Assembly (NCBI GenBank): GCA_963814355.1
Contig: CAWFCZ010000001.1
Location: 22,065 to 86,064 of the forward strand
Origin: JADGOV01 sp963814355
GTDB lineage: Bacteria; Actinomycetota; Actinomycetes; JADGOV01
Direction: 5' to 3'
Length of the DNA stretch: 64,000 nucleotides
In this document: positions 15,505-24,678 of the stretch, one piece after another
Layout: each line of letters opens with the position of its first letter
Position numbering within the stretch: position 1 is the stretch's first letter
Program-made: the position numbers and the translations under genes
Notes under the pieces: model-generated
Told to the model about the DNA's origin: nothing
The model's input: the letters and a program-made list of their open reading frames with translations, nothing else
Database searches by the model: none

Positions 15505-16764
15505 TCACGGCAGCCCGGCCGCCGCTTCAGCGATGTCACGGCGGTAGTGGCCGTCCTCGAGTCGCAGCCGGCCCAACGCCGCGTACGCCGCCTCGCGGGC
15601 CGCCCGCAGGGTGTCCGCGGTAGCCGTGACGGAGAGCACCCGGCCGCCGGAACTGCGCACGACGTCCCCGTCCCGGCTGGTGCCGGCGTGCAGCACGGTG
15701 ACCCCCGGGACGGCGGCCGCCTCGTCCAACCCGCCGATCGGATCGCCCAGTCGAGGCGCCCCGGGGTACCCCGAAGCGGCCAGCACCACGGTGACCGCGG
15801 CCCCGTCGCGCCACACCAGGGGCGGCTGGTCGGCCAGCCTTCCGGTGGCGGCCGCGCACAGCAGCCCGGCCAGCGGGGTACGCAACAGCGCGAGCACGAC
15901 CTGGGTCTCCGGGTCGCCGAACCGAGCATTGAACTCCACCACCCGCGGACCGGCCGAGGTCAGCGACAGCCCGGAGTACAGCAGGCCGACGAACGGCATG
16001 CCGCGGGCCGCCAGCTCGGCGACGGTGGGCTCCAGAACGGTCCGCGTCAGGTCCGCGACCAGTCCGGGAGGCAGCCAGGGCAGTGGGGCGTACGCCCCCA
16101 TGCCGCCGGTGTTCGGGCCCGTATCGCCGTCGAAGGCCCGCTTGAAGTCCTGTGCCGGCAGCATCGGGCGGACCGTCGTGCCGTCGGTCAGCGCGAACAG
16201 CGATACCTCGGGTCCGTCTAAGTAGTCCTCGATCAACACTCGACCGTGGCCGGCGAGGCAGCGGTCGGCATGCGCCCGGGCTTCGGCCTCAGCGGTGGTG
16301 ACCAGGACGCCCTTGCCGGCGGCCAGACCGTCCTCCTTCACCACATGAGGCGGCCCGAACGCGGACAATGCCTGGTCGACGTCCTCGGCGCTGCGGCATA
16401 CCCGGCTCCGCGCGGTGGGCACGCCGGCCGTCGCCATCACGTCCTTGGCGAATGCCTTGGAGCCCTCGATCGCCGCTGCCGCGGCCGACGGTCCGAACAC
16501 CGGCACCCCCAGGCCGCGGATCGCGTCTGCGGCGCCGGCGACCAGCGGCACCTCCGGCCCGATGACCACCAGGTCGGGGCGCACGTCGGCGGTCAGGGTG
16601 GCGAGCGCTCGCGGGTCGGCGGTATTGACCGGAATGCCTCGTGCGACGGCGGCCGTACCGGCGTTGCCGGGGGCGCAGATCAGCTCGCGTACCTGGGGGT
16701 CGGCCCGCAGCGCGCGACACAGCGCATGCTCGCGTGCGCCGGAGCCGACGACCAAGACCCGCAT
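15505..16764 (-). CDS. purD: Phosphoribosylamine--glycine ligase (GAR synthetase)
   Basis: An ATP-grasp enzyme for step 2 of purine synthesis: phosphoribosylamine plus glycine to GAR. 419 residues: N-terminal Rossmann-like motif VLVVGSGAREHALC, ATP-grasp loop VVKEDGLAAGKGVLV, DGPEVSLFALTDG, GPNTGGMGAYAPLP, and the metal-binding FNARFGDPETQVVL. It is the first gene of purD-purB-purC. Confidence 0.97.
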   Translation of the reverse strand: MRVLVVGSGAREHALCRALRADPQVRELICAPGNAGTAAVARGIPVNTADPRALATLTADVRPDLVVIGPEVPLVAGAADAIRGLGVPVFGPSAAAAAIEGSKAFAKDVMATAGVPTARSRVCRSAEDVDQALSAFGPPHVVKEDGLAAGKGVLVTTAEAEARAHADRCLAGHGRVLIEDYLDGPEVSLFALTDGTTVRPMLPAQDFKRAFDGDTGPNTGGMGAYAPLPWLPPGLVADLTRTVLEPTVAELAARGMPFVGLLYSGLSLTSAGPRVVEFNARFGDPETQVVLALLRTPLAGLLCAAATGRLADQPPLVWRDGAAVTVVLAASGYPGAPRLGDPIGGLDEAAAVPGVTVLHAGTSRDGDVVRSSGGRVLSVTATADTLRAAREAAYAALGRLRLEDGHYRRDIAEAAAGLP

Positions 16765-16801
16765 GCCGTTCAACCTATCGCCGGACCGGGATAGGCCACG
16801 A

Positions 16802-17755
16802 TCAGCAGTCGAGGCAGGACTCGGGCGGCGCGGGCGGCGCCGGGCACGGGTGCTTGGGACCGGCACCCTTGGGGAGTGTTCCTTCGAGCAGCTTGGTCAG
16901 CAGGCGCCGCAGTTCGCGATCGGCGGCGGAGCCGAGGCGCTCGGCGACCTGGGCCTGGATCCGGGCGGCCGCCGCCTCGGCGGCAGAGGTACAGGCCAGG
17001 CCGGCGGCGGTCAAGGTCACGTCGTTGAGCCGGCGATCGAGGGCGCTGCGAGTGCGCCGCAGGAGTCCGGCGGCAGCCAACGCGTCGACGATCTCCACGA
17101 CGACCGGGGCGCTGACGCCGAGGTGTCGGGCGAGGTGCTGTTGGGAACATGGCTGCTCGCTGACCAGCGTTGCCAGGGCTCCGAAGTGGCGCGGATGCAG
17201 GCCGACCGGAGCCAGCGCCTCCACCGCCGTCGCTCGGAGCCGAAGGTGCGCCTGCTCGATCAGGCCGCCGATGGTGTCTACGGAACTCCTGACTGGATCC
17301 TCCGACCAGCAGCGCACCACCTCGCGCAGCAAAGTGTCCAGGCGAGCACGTTCGGCTGGCATCAGGTTGCCGACAAAAGCGGCCTCGCCGCGGGCCGCCG
17401 CAGCGCCCATTGTGGCGAGGGCTGACCGGCCCACGCTGGTGAGTTCGATGGCGGTGGCCCGGCGATCCGCCGGGTTGCGCTGGCGGGTGATCAGGCCACG
17501 ACCCGCCAGCCCGGCCACGACCTTGCCGATCAAACTCCGGTTGATGCCGGCTCTTCGACCGAGTTCCTGCTGTGCCAACGAGCCGTGTGCCGCCAGAATG
17601 CGGAGGACCTCGACGTCACTGAGAGTATGCGGTGCCGGAAGAGCGGCCGCGGCGACGCCCCGGCTGAGAACATAGGCCCGGCGCAGCAGATATCCGGTGT
17701 ACTCCGCCAGCGGCGGCGGGGCCGGCTGCGCCTGACGGCCTGGGTGCGCTGTCAT
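16802..17755 (-). CDS. Tandem MarR-family regulator (two fused MarR domains)
   Basis: A 317-residue protein that holds two complete MarR winged-helix domains in one chain. The first (about 20-140) has LRILAAHGSLAQQELGRRAGINRSLIGKVVAGLAGRGLITRQ...DRRATAIELT. The second (about 165-285) has LATLVSEQPCSQQHLARHLGVSAPVVVEIVDALAAAGLLRR...DRRLNDVTLTAAG. MarR proteins normally act as dimers of one domain, so this one may bind DNA as an intramolecular pseudo-dimer. It ends in a Cys-containing Pro-rich tail (PESCLDC) that might sense thiols or metals. It is divergent from an MMPL transporter with an AT-rich dyad between them, so it probably represses that transporter and itself. Confidence 0.82.
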   Translation of the reverse strand: MTAHPGRQAQPAPPPLAEYTGYLLRRAYVLSRGVAAAALPAPHTLSDVEVLRILAAHGSLAQQELGRRAGINRSLIGKVVAGLAGRGLITRQRNPADRRATAIELTSVGRSALATMGAAAARGEAAFVGNLMPAERARLDTLLREVVRCWSEDPVRSSVDTIGGLIEQAHLRLRATAVEALAPVGLHPRHFGALATLVSEQPCSQQHLARHLGVSAPVVVEIVDALAAAGLLRRTRSALDRRLNDVTLTAAGLACTSAAEAAAARIQAQVAERLGSAADRELRRLLTKLLEGTLPKGAGPKHPCPAPPAPPESCLDC

Positions 17756-17793
17756 CCCGCCGCCGTCATCCCGTCCTCGCCGTGGCCGTCATC

Positions 17794-17823
17794 CTAGTTA
17801 ATCATTAGTCGGTTGACTATTAG
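17794..17823. promoter_or_regulatory. MarR operator candidate between the regulator and the MMPL gene
   Basis: A strikingly AT-rich island in GC-rich DNA. Its core TAGTC-GGTT-GACTA (17806-17819) is a perfect dyad and is flanked by TTAATCATTAG and TATTAG. It lies about 40 bases before the regulator start and 65 before the transporter start. Confidence 0.5.
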
Positions 17824-17882
17824 GCAGTCGGCGCATAGCGTACGTGGTCGCCCGGAAATGGTGTCCGACCAAGGAGTTGAGC

Positions 17883-19982
17883 GTGCCTCTGAAGCTGGCG
17901 AGGGCCCTGACCGGCCGGCGGAGCAAGTACGCCGTCCTGGTGTTCTGGATCGCTGTGATCGCGATCGCCGCGCCGCTGTCCGCCAAGCTGACCGGCGCGC
18001 AGAAGAACGACGCCCAGGCCTGGTTGCCCGGCGGAGCTGAATCGACGCAGGTGCTCGAGCTGCAAAAGGCGTTCCGGTCGTCCAACACACTGCCGGCCGT
18101 CGTCGTGTACCAGCGCACCGGCGGTATCACCACCGCGGACCGGAACGCTGCAGCCGCGGATGCGCTCGAGTTCGCCGGCCTGACCGGGGTTGCCGGGCGC
18201 GCCGTCGGCCCGTTGCCGTCCAAGGACGGGCAGGCGCTGGAGACCATCGTCCCGTTCGACCTCGGCAGTGACGGGTGGCAGAAGGCCAAGACCGTCGTCG
18301 ACCACATGCGTGGCATCGCGGTGGGGAGCGGCGGGCTGTCCGTGCACATCACCGGACCGCTGGGGAGCGCAGCCGACTCGGCCAGCGCCTTCGAGGGCAT
18401 CGACAGCACCCTGCTGTACGCCACCGTCGCCGTCGTCGTGCTGATCTTGCTACTTACCTACCGCAGTCCGATCCTCTGGCTGCTGCCGGTGGCCTCCGCC
18501 GGAATCGCTTTGACCATCGCCCAGGGGGTGATCTACCTGCTCGCCAAGCAGGGTTTGACGGTCAACGCGCAGAGTGCAGGCATTTTGACCGTGCTCGTCT
18601 TCGGCGCCGGCACCGATTACGCCCTGCTGCTCATCGCGCGCTATCGGGAGGAGTTGCGCCAGCACGAAGACCGGCACGAGGCCATCGCCATCGCGCTGCA
18701 CCGAGCCGGCCCGGCGCTGATGGCCAGCGCCGCCACCGTCGCGGTCAGCATGCTCTGCCTGCTGCTCGCCGAGTCGAACCCGACCAGGGGCTTGGGGCCG
18801 GTGGCCGCCACCGGGATCGTGGTCGGCCTGTTCGTCATGATCAGCTTGCTTCCTGCCCTGCTGGTGATCTGCGGCCGGTGGCTGTTCTGGCCGGTCCGGC
18901 CCGGGTACGGCACACCGGAGCCGACCTCCACCGGTCTGTGGGCCCGGATCGGCCAGCGGATCGCACGGCGTCCCCGCACGGTCTGGCTGGTGACCGCCGG
19001 CGTCCTTGCCGTGCTGAGCCTCGGGGTCCTGCAGTTGGAGGCCAACGGGCTGACCAACAAGGAGGCATTCCGGTCCACGCCGGACTCGATCGTCGGGGCC
19101 GATGTGCTCGCGCGGTACTTCCCGGCCGGGGCCGGAAGCCCGGTTCTGGTACTGGGCAATGCGTCGTCGGCGGCGCAACTGCGAACGGCCTTGGCGGGCA
19201 CCCCTGGAATCGCCCAGACGTCCGTACCCGCGGTGCGCGGCGGCTTGGCCTACCTCGAGGGCACGCTGAACGCGCCGCCGGACAGCAAGGCCGCGTTCGC
19301 CACGGTGGACCAGGTTCGTACGCGGGTCCACGGCGTATCCGGGGCACAGGCCAAGGTGGGCGGCGATACCGCGATCAACCTCGACGTGCAGCGGGCCGCC
19401 CGTCACGACCGGAACCTGCTGATACCGATCGTGCTGCTGGTCGTCCTGGTGATCCTGGCCGGGCTGCTCCGCGCGGTCACCGCGGCCGTCGTCCTGCTGG
19501 CCACTGTCGTGCTGTCCTTCGCCACCGCGATGGGGGTCAGCGCGCTGGCCTTCCGGCACGTGTTCGGCTTCGGCGGCGCGGACAGCTCCTTTCCGCTGTT
19601 CGTCTTCGTCTTCCTGGTCGCGCTGGGCATCGACTACAACATCTTCCTGATGACCCGGGTCCGCGAGGAGGCGCAGCGGCACGGCACTCGACGCGGCGCA
19701 CTGATCGGGCTCGGCGCGACGGGCGGCGTCATCACCTCCGCCGGGCTGGTACTGGCGGCCACCTTCGCCGTTTTGGCCACCCTGCCGCTGACCGGCTTTG
19801 CCGAGATCGGCTTCGCGGTGGCCTTCGGGGTCCTGTTGGACACCACGATCGTGCGCTCGGTGCTGGTGACCGCGCTGACCCTCGATATCGGGCGGCACAT
19901 GTGGTGGCCGAGCGCGCTGTCGCGCCGAGGAGACATCGACCCGGACGAGCTGGTGGAGGCGGAACGGGTGGCGGTTTCCTAG
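17883..19982 (+). CDS. MMPL-family (RND superfamily) membrane transporter
   Basis: A 699-residue membrane protein with the MMPL pattern repeated twice: one membrane helix near residue 15, a large outer loop, five helices (from about 180, including LTVNAQSAGILTVLVFGAGTDYALLLIARYREEL), then a second half with the same order (from about 365; FVFLVALGIDYNIFLMTRVREE). The two GTDYAL/GIDYNI segments are the conserved proton-relay helices of MMPL proteins. These export lipids or hydrophobic drugs. The GTG start was chosen for AAGGAG six bases upstream. It is divergent from the tandem-MarR gene, which suggests inducible drug or lipid efflux. Confidence 0.88.
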   Translation: MPLKLARALTGRRSKYAVLVFWIAVIAIAAPLSAKLTGAQKNDAQAWLPGGAESTQVLELQKAFRSSNTLPAVVVYQRTGGITTADRNAAAADALEFAGLTGVAGRAVGPLPSKDGQALETIVPFDLGSDGWQKAKTVVDHMRGIAVGSGGLSVHITGPLGSAADSASAFEGIDSTLLYATVAVVVLILLLTYRSPILWLLPVASAGIALTIAQGVIYLLAKQGLTVNAQSAGILTVLVFGAGTDYALLLIARYREELRQHEDRHEAIAIALHRAGPALMASAATVAVSMLCLLLAESNPTRGLGPVAATGIVVGLFVMISLLPALLVICGRWLFWPVRPGYGTPEPTSTGLWARIGQRIARRPRTVWLVTAGVLAVLSLGVLQLEANGLTNKEAFRSTPDSIVGADVLARYFPAGAGSPVLVLGNASSAAQLRTALAGTPGIAQTSVPAVRGGLAYLEGTLNAPPDSKAAFATVDQVRTRVHGVSGAQAKVGGDTAINLDVQRAARHDRNLLIPIVLLVVLVILAGLLRAVTAAVVLLATVVLSFATAMGVSALAFRHVFGFGGADSSFPLFVFVFLVALGIDYNIFLMTRVREEAQRHGTRRGALIGLGATGGVITSAGLVLAATFAVLATLPLTGFAEIGFAVAFGVLLDTTIVRSVLVTALTLDIGRHMWWPSALSRRGDIDPDELVEAERVAVS

Positions 19983-20016
19983 ATCGGCCTCCTAGATCAG
20001 TCCTAGGCCAGGCCCC

Positions 20017-21300
20017 CTAGATCAAGCTGCGGACCGAGACCGTCGCCTCCCGGCCGGGGCCAACGCCGATCGCCGAGACCGGGCAGCCGCTGAGGTCCTC
20101 CAGGGCGGCCACATACGCCTGGGCATTGCGCGGCAGGTCCTCCCTCCGCCGGCAATCGGCGAGATCCTCGGACCAGCCGGGCAGCTCGGTATAGATCGGC
20201 CGGGCATGGTGGAAGTCGGTCTGAGTCATCGGCATCTCGTCGTACCTGGACCCGCCGATCTCATACCCCGTGCAGACCGGCACCGTCTCCAGGCCGGTCA
20301 GCACGTCGAGCTTGGTCAGGAACAGGTCGGTCAGGCCGTTGACCCGGACCGCGTACCGGGCGATGACCGCGTCGAACCAGCCGGTACGCCGGGCCCGGCC
20401 GGTGGTTACGCCGAACTCACCACCCGCCGCGCGCAGCATCTCGCCGTAGGAGTCATGCAGCTCGGTGGGGAACGGACCCTCGCCGACCCGGGTGGTGTAG
20501 GCCTTGAGAATGCCGATCACCCGGGTGATCCGGGTGGGGCCGATGCCGGATCCGGCGCAGGCCCCGCCGGCGGTCGGCGACGAGGAGGTGACGAACGGGT
20601 ACGTACCGTGGTCCACGTCCAGCAGGGTGCCCTGGCTGCCCTCCAGCAGGACGACCTTGTCCTCATCCAGCGCCCGATTGAGCACCAGCCCGGTGTCGGT
20701 CAGATGCGGCTTCAACCGCTCCCCGTAGCCGACGTAGGCTGCCGCCACCTGCGCGGCGTCGATGGACTTGCGGTTGTAGACCTTGGTGAGTACCTGGTTC
20801 TTCTCGCGCAGCGCCAGCTCGAGCTTCTTGGCAAGGATTCCCGGGTCGAACAGGTCCTGCATTCGGATCCCGACCCGGGCGGCCTTGTCTGCGTACGTCG
20901 GTCCGATGCCGCGGCCGGTGGTGCCGATCCGGGACCCCCCGAGATACCGCTCGGTGACCTTGTCCAAGGCGCGGTGGTGCGGCATGATCAGGTGGGCGTC
21001 GGCCGAGATCAGCAACCGCTCGCAGGAGATCCCGCGGGCTTCCAGACCGGCCATCTCCTCGAGGAGTACGCCGGGATCCACCACGACTCCGTTGCCGATG
21101 ACCGGCGTGCAGCCCGGGGTGAGAATGCCGGACGGAACGAGATGGAGAGCGTAGGTCTCCTCGCCCACGACCACGGTGTGACCGGCGTTGTTGCCCCCCT
21201 GGTAGCGCACGACATAGTCGACAGAACCCCCGATCAGGTCGGTGGCCTTTCCCTTGCCTTCGTCGCCCCACTGGGCGCCGACCAGCACCAGAGCGGGCAT
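20017..21300 (-). CDS. purA: Adenylosuccinate synthetase
   Basis: First step of the AMP branch: IMP plus aspartate plus GTP to adenylosuccinate. The 427 residues match the usual size. The P-loop-like motif is GAQWGDEGKGKATD at the N-terminus, followed by GGNNAGHTVV and IGTTGRGIGPTYADK, with the GTP base motif TKLDVL near 320. A GGGGAG ribosome site lies seven bases upstream of the ATG. It converges on the MMPL gene; the 34-base gap contains three copies of CTAGATC. Confidence 0.97.
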   Translation of the reverse strand: MPALVLVGAQWGDEGKGKATDLIGGSVDYVVRYQGGNNAGHTVVVGEETYALHLVPSGILTPGCTPVIGNGVVVDPGVLLEEMAGLEARGISCERLLISADAHLIMPHHRALDKVTERYLGGSRIGTTGRGIGPTYADKAARVGIRMQDLFDPGILAKKLELALREKNQVLTKVYNRKSIDAAQVAAAYVGYGERLKPHLTDTGLVLNRALDEDKVVLLEGSQGTLLDVDHGTYPFVTSSSPTAGGACAGSGIGPTRITRVIGILKAYTTRVGEGPFPTELHDSYGEMLRAAGGEFGVTTGRARRTGWFDAVIARYAVRVNGLTDLFLTKLDVLTGLETVPVCTGYEIGGSRYDEMPMTQTDFHHARPIYTELPGWSEDLADCRRREDLPRNAQAYVAALEDLSGCPVSAIGVGPGREATVSVRSLI

Positions 21301-21318
21301 CGCGCTCTCCCCTTTCGG

Positions 21319-21747
21319 CTAGAAGCCGGACGGATCGGTCAGCGCGGCGGCCGCTGCGGGGTCGCTGTCCTGCAGAAACGCCGCGCACCGAAGTGCCTCG
21401 TCCTGCTCACCGATCGTCGCGGCCGCCCTGGCCAGCGCGTGCAAGCAACGCAGGAAACCGCGGTTCGGCTCATGCGCCCAGGGCACCGGGCCGGTGCCCT
21501 TCCACCCGCTTCGGCGCAACGCATCGAGCCCACGATGGTATCCCACCCGCGCGTACGCATAGGACTCGATCACCGCATTGGCCGCGTACGCCCGGTCCGA
21601 CAAGGCAGCCCAGGCGGCGGAGTAGGTCGGGAACCGAGCCGCCACGTCTGCTGGGTCCGTCCCGGCGGCGAGCGCCTGCGCGGCCTCGTCGTTGTCCGGC
21701 AGCTGAGTAGGTGGGGGGCCGGGCAGCAAGTTGCCGGAGAGGCTCAT
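21319..21747 (-). CDS. DUF3151 family protein
   Basis: A 142-residue soluble protein of an actinobacterial family of unknown function. Diagnostic segments are NLLPGPPPTQLP at the N-terminus, YSAAWAALSDRAY, YAYARVGYHRGLDALRRSGWKG and NRGFLRCLHALARAAATIGE. These are TPR-like helical hairpins. The ATG at 21747 begins the conserved MSLSGNLLPGP; longer in-frame starts add unrelated residues. The stop lies 18 bases ahead of purA on the same strand. Confidence 0.88.
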   Translation of the reverse strand: MSLSGNLLPGPPPTQLPDNDEAAQALAAGTDPADVAARFPTYSAAWAALSDRAYAANAVIESYAYARVGYHRGLDALRRSGWKGTGPVPWAHEPNRGFLRCLHALARAAATIGEQDEALRCAAFLQDSDPAAAAALTDPSGF

Positions 21748-21825
21748 GGAGATCAGTCTGCCGGATCGGCCCGGCATCACAGCGAGCCCGGCCTGTCGTG
21801 CCTCCGAATAAGTCGGGGTGGGTGC

Positions 21826-21854
21826 TTGGCATGTTCCGGGCGATCCGGTAGATT
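21826..21854 (+). promoter_or_regulatory. Promoter of the DUF222-HNH gene, probably leaderless
   Basis: TTGGCA (21826-21831), a 17-base spacer, and TAGATT (21849-21854) form a near-ideal housekeeping promoter. The -10 ends seven bases before the ATG, so transcription should start at or within a base or two of the start codon, and no ribosome site is present. Confidence 0.65.
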
Positions 21855-21869
21855 CGAACACATGTTCGA
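21854..21869. promoter_or_regulatory. LexA (SOS) box across the HNH gene start codon
   Basis: TCGAACACATGTTCGA has perfect seven-base arms and fits the actinobacterial and mycobacterial LexA consensus TCGAAC-N4-GTTCGA. The ATG at 21862 lies inside the box and its left edge touches the -10, so LexA would cover the transcription start. Confidence 0.8.
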
Positions 21870-23490
21870 GTCCGCCGAATCGGCGCAGCGGCTGGCGTCG
21901 GCTTTCATGCCGCACCCGCGCCGGCCGCTGCCCGCCGGGCTGGCTCCCCGGGACGACGGCGCTCGACTGGAGTTGGCTGGGCTGGCCACCGCCCTACCGG
22001 GGCCAGAGCTTGCCGGGCGGCTGGTTGCGCTCGGCGCCGTGCTGACCGATCGAGGTAGCCAGCTGAAGCTGCTGGCGTTGTGGGAGCGGTACGCGTGTTG
22101 GGTATCGGCCCAGCAACAGACCACCTTGGCTGCGGTCGCCGGCGAGGACCCGACGCCCGCGGCTGACGGATCCAGCAGCGACGACTGGACCCGCGAAGAC
22201 GTCGGGTGTGCTCTCCGGCTGTCCCCCGCCGCCGCGCACCGTCGGATTGCCCTGGCCCGCCGCCTCGCCGGCGCGCTCCGCCCGGCGCGCGACGCCCTCG
22301 GCCGTGGTGAGTTGACCTTCCTGCACGCCCTCACCCTCGCCGAGCAGGTAGCCGACCTCGCCGATCCGGTTGCCCGGGCGGTGTGCGGCGCGGTTCTCCC
22401 CGGTGCCGCGGACTCGTCGCTCGGGCTGTTCCGCAAGAAGGTCACCCGCGCCGTGGCCGAGGCCGACCCCACCGGCTGGGAGAGCGCCGCACTGCGCAGT
22501 CACCGCGATCGGCGAGTGGAACTATGGCCCGGACCGCAGGGCGACGCCGTGCTCGCCGCCACGGGGTCGGCCGTCGATACCGAAGTCATCTACACCGCGC
22601 TCAGCACCGCCGCCCGCGCCGCCCAAGCCACCCACCGCACCAGCGGCGCCACCGAACCGCCGCCCACGCTGGCCACGCTCCGCTATGACACCCTCCTCGG
22701 CTGGGCGCGTACCACTCTGGGCAACGCCGCCGATGACGACGGTCGGGGAGCGAGCAGCGGCAGCGCCGGCGACGTCACCGGTCGCAGCGGCACAGGCAGC
22801 GAGACCGGTCAACCTCGATCCGCAGCAGGCGCCACGAGCGACAAGGACAGCGAGGCCGCCCCCCACACCGGCAGCGGCACCGGTCACACCGGACCCGCGA
22901 CGGGCGCCCACACCGGCCACAGCCGCGTCGGCACCGACAGCCCCCGCCGCACCGACAGCCCCCGCCGCACCGACAGCCCCCGCCAGACCGACAGCCCCCG
23001 CCAGACCGACGGCCCCGTTCTCGACATCCAGGTCACGATCGACCTGCCCACCCTGCTCGGCCTCGCCGACCACTCCGCTGAACTTTCCGGCTACGGCCCG
23101 ATCCCCGCCGCCCTCGCCCGTCAGCTCGCCGCGGACGGCGCCTGGCGCCGGCTTGTCACCGACCCCGTCTCCGGCCATCTCCTCGATTACGGCCGGCGCC
23201 GCTACCGTCCCCCGGCCGCGCTCGCCGATTACATCACCGCTCGTGACCGCACGTGCCGATTCCCGCACTGCACCCGACGCGCCAGTCGTTGCGATGTCGA
23301 CCACAACCAACCCTGGGACAGCGGCGGGGCCACCAGCGCAGTCAATCTGCATAGCCTCTGCCGTCGTCATCACCGGCTCAAGACGTTCACGTCCTGGCGG
23401 TATCAGACCCACCCCGACGGGGCCACGACCTGGACCAGCCCCACCGGCCACACCACGACCACCCCGTGCCCCGGCTACGCCAGCGGGTAG
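21862..23490 (+). CDS. DUF222 / HNH endonuclease (13E12-repeat type)
   Basis: A 542-residue protein of the large DUF222-HNH family that includes the 13E12 repeats of Mycobacterium. The helical DUF222 domain covers about 30-285 (WTREDVGCALRLSPAAAHRRIALARRLAG). A low-complexity linker at about 290-385 is rich in Ser, Thr, Gly and His, with a tandem DSPRRT repeat. The C-terminal HNH nuclease has CRFPHCTRR, CDVDHNQPWDSGG and NLHSLCRRHHRLK. Its cellular role is unknown. The start inside an SOS box implies DNA-damage control. The frame is open far upstream, but that part is antisense to DUF3151 and purA and is not real. Confidence 0.88.
   Translation: MFESAESAQRLASAFMPHPRRPLPAGLAPRDDGARLELAGLATALPGPELAGRLVALGAVLTDRGSQLKLLALWERYACWVSAQQQTTLAAVAGEDPTPAADGSSSDDWTREDVGCALRLSPAAAHRRIALARRLAGALRPARDALGRGELTFLHALTLAEQVADLADPVARAVCGAVLPGAADSSLGLFRKKVTRAVAEADPTGWESAALRSHRDRRVELWPGPQGDAVLAATGSAVDTEVIYTALSTAARAAQATHRTSGATEPPPTLATLRYDTLLGWARTTLGNAADDDGRGASSGSAGDVTGRSGTGSETGQPRSAAGATSDKDSEAAPHTGSGTGHTGPATGAHTGHSRVGTDSPRRTDSPRRTDSPRQTDSPRQTDGPVLDIQVTIDLPTLLGLADHSAELSGYGPIPAALARQLAADGAWRRLVTDPVSGHLLDYGRRRYRPPAALADYITARDRTCRFPHCTRRASRCDVDHNQPWDSGGATSAVNLHSLCRRHHRLKTFTSWRYQTHPDGATTWTSPTGHTTTTPCPGYASG
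22936..23007 (+). repeat. Four 18-base tandem repeats inside the HNH gene
   Basis: Four in-frame copies of GACAGCCCCCGCCGCACC, the last two with CAGACC at the end, encoding DSPRRT twice and DSPRQT twice. The repeat lies in the linker between the DUF222 and HNH domains. Confidence 0.9.
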
Positions 23491-23537
23491 CCGAGCAAGG
23501 CACCCGCCGGCCCACGGGGAACAACGCCTCGAGAAGA

Positions 23538-24569
<1,032 letters not shown>

Positions 24570-24678
24570 GGGACTCCTTCTTCGCGGTCTGGTCGTGGAG
24601 AGCAGTCTGGTCTTAGGTAGTATGTCGCGCCGGCTTGACGGCCGCGACACTCGGTCCTCGGTTCCGACGGTGAGGCAC

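Noticed and set aside
19983..20016. Three CTAGATC copies between the MMPL gene and purA, considered as a terminator or mobile-element scar
   Set aside because: The copies are too short and unevenly spaced; only a weak GGCCT/AGGCC stem can be drawn.
20206..21861. A 552-codon upstream extension of the HNH nuclease
   Set aside because: This part is antisense to purA and DUF3151 and has no similarity to DUF222; a good promoter and SOS box sit at the shorter start.
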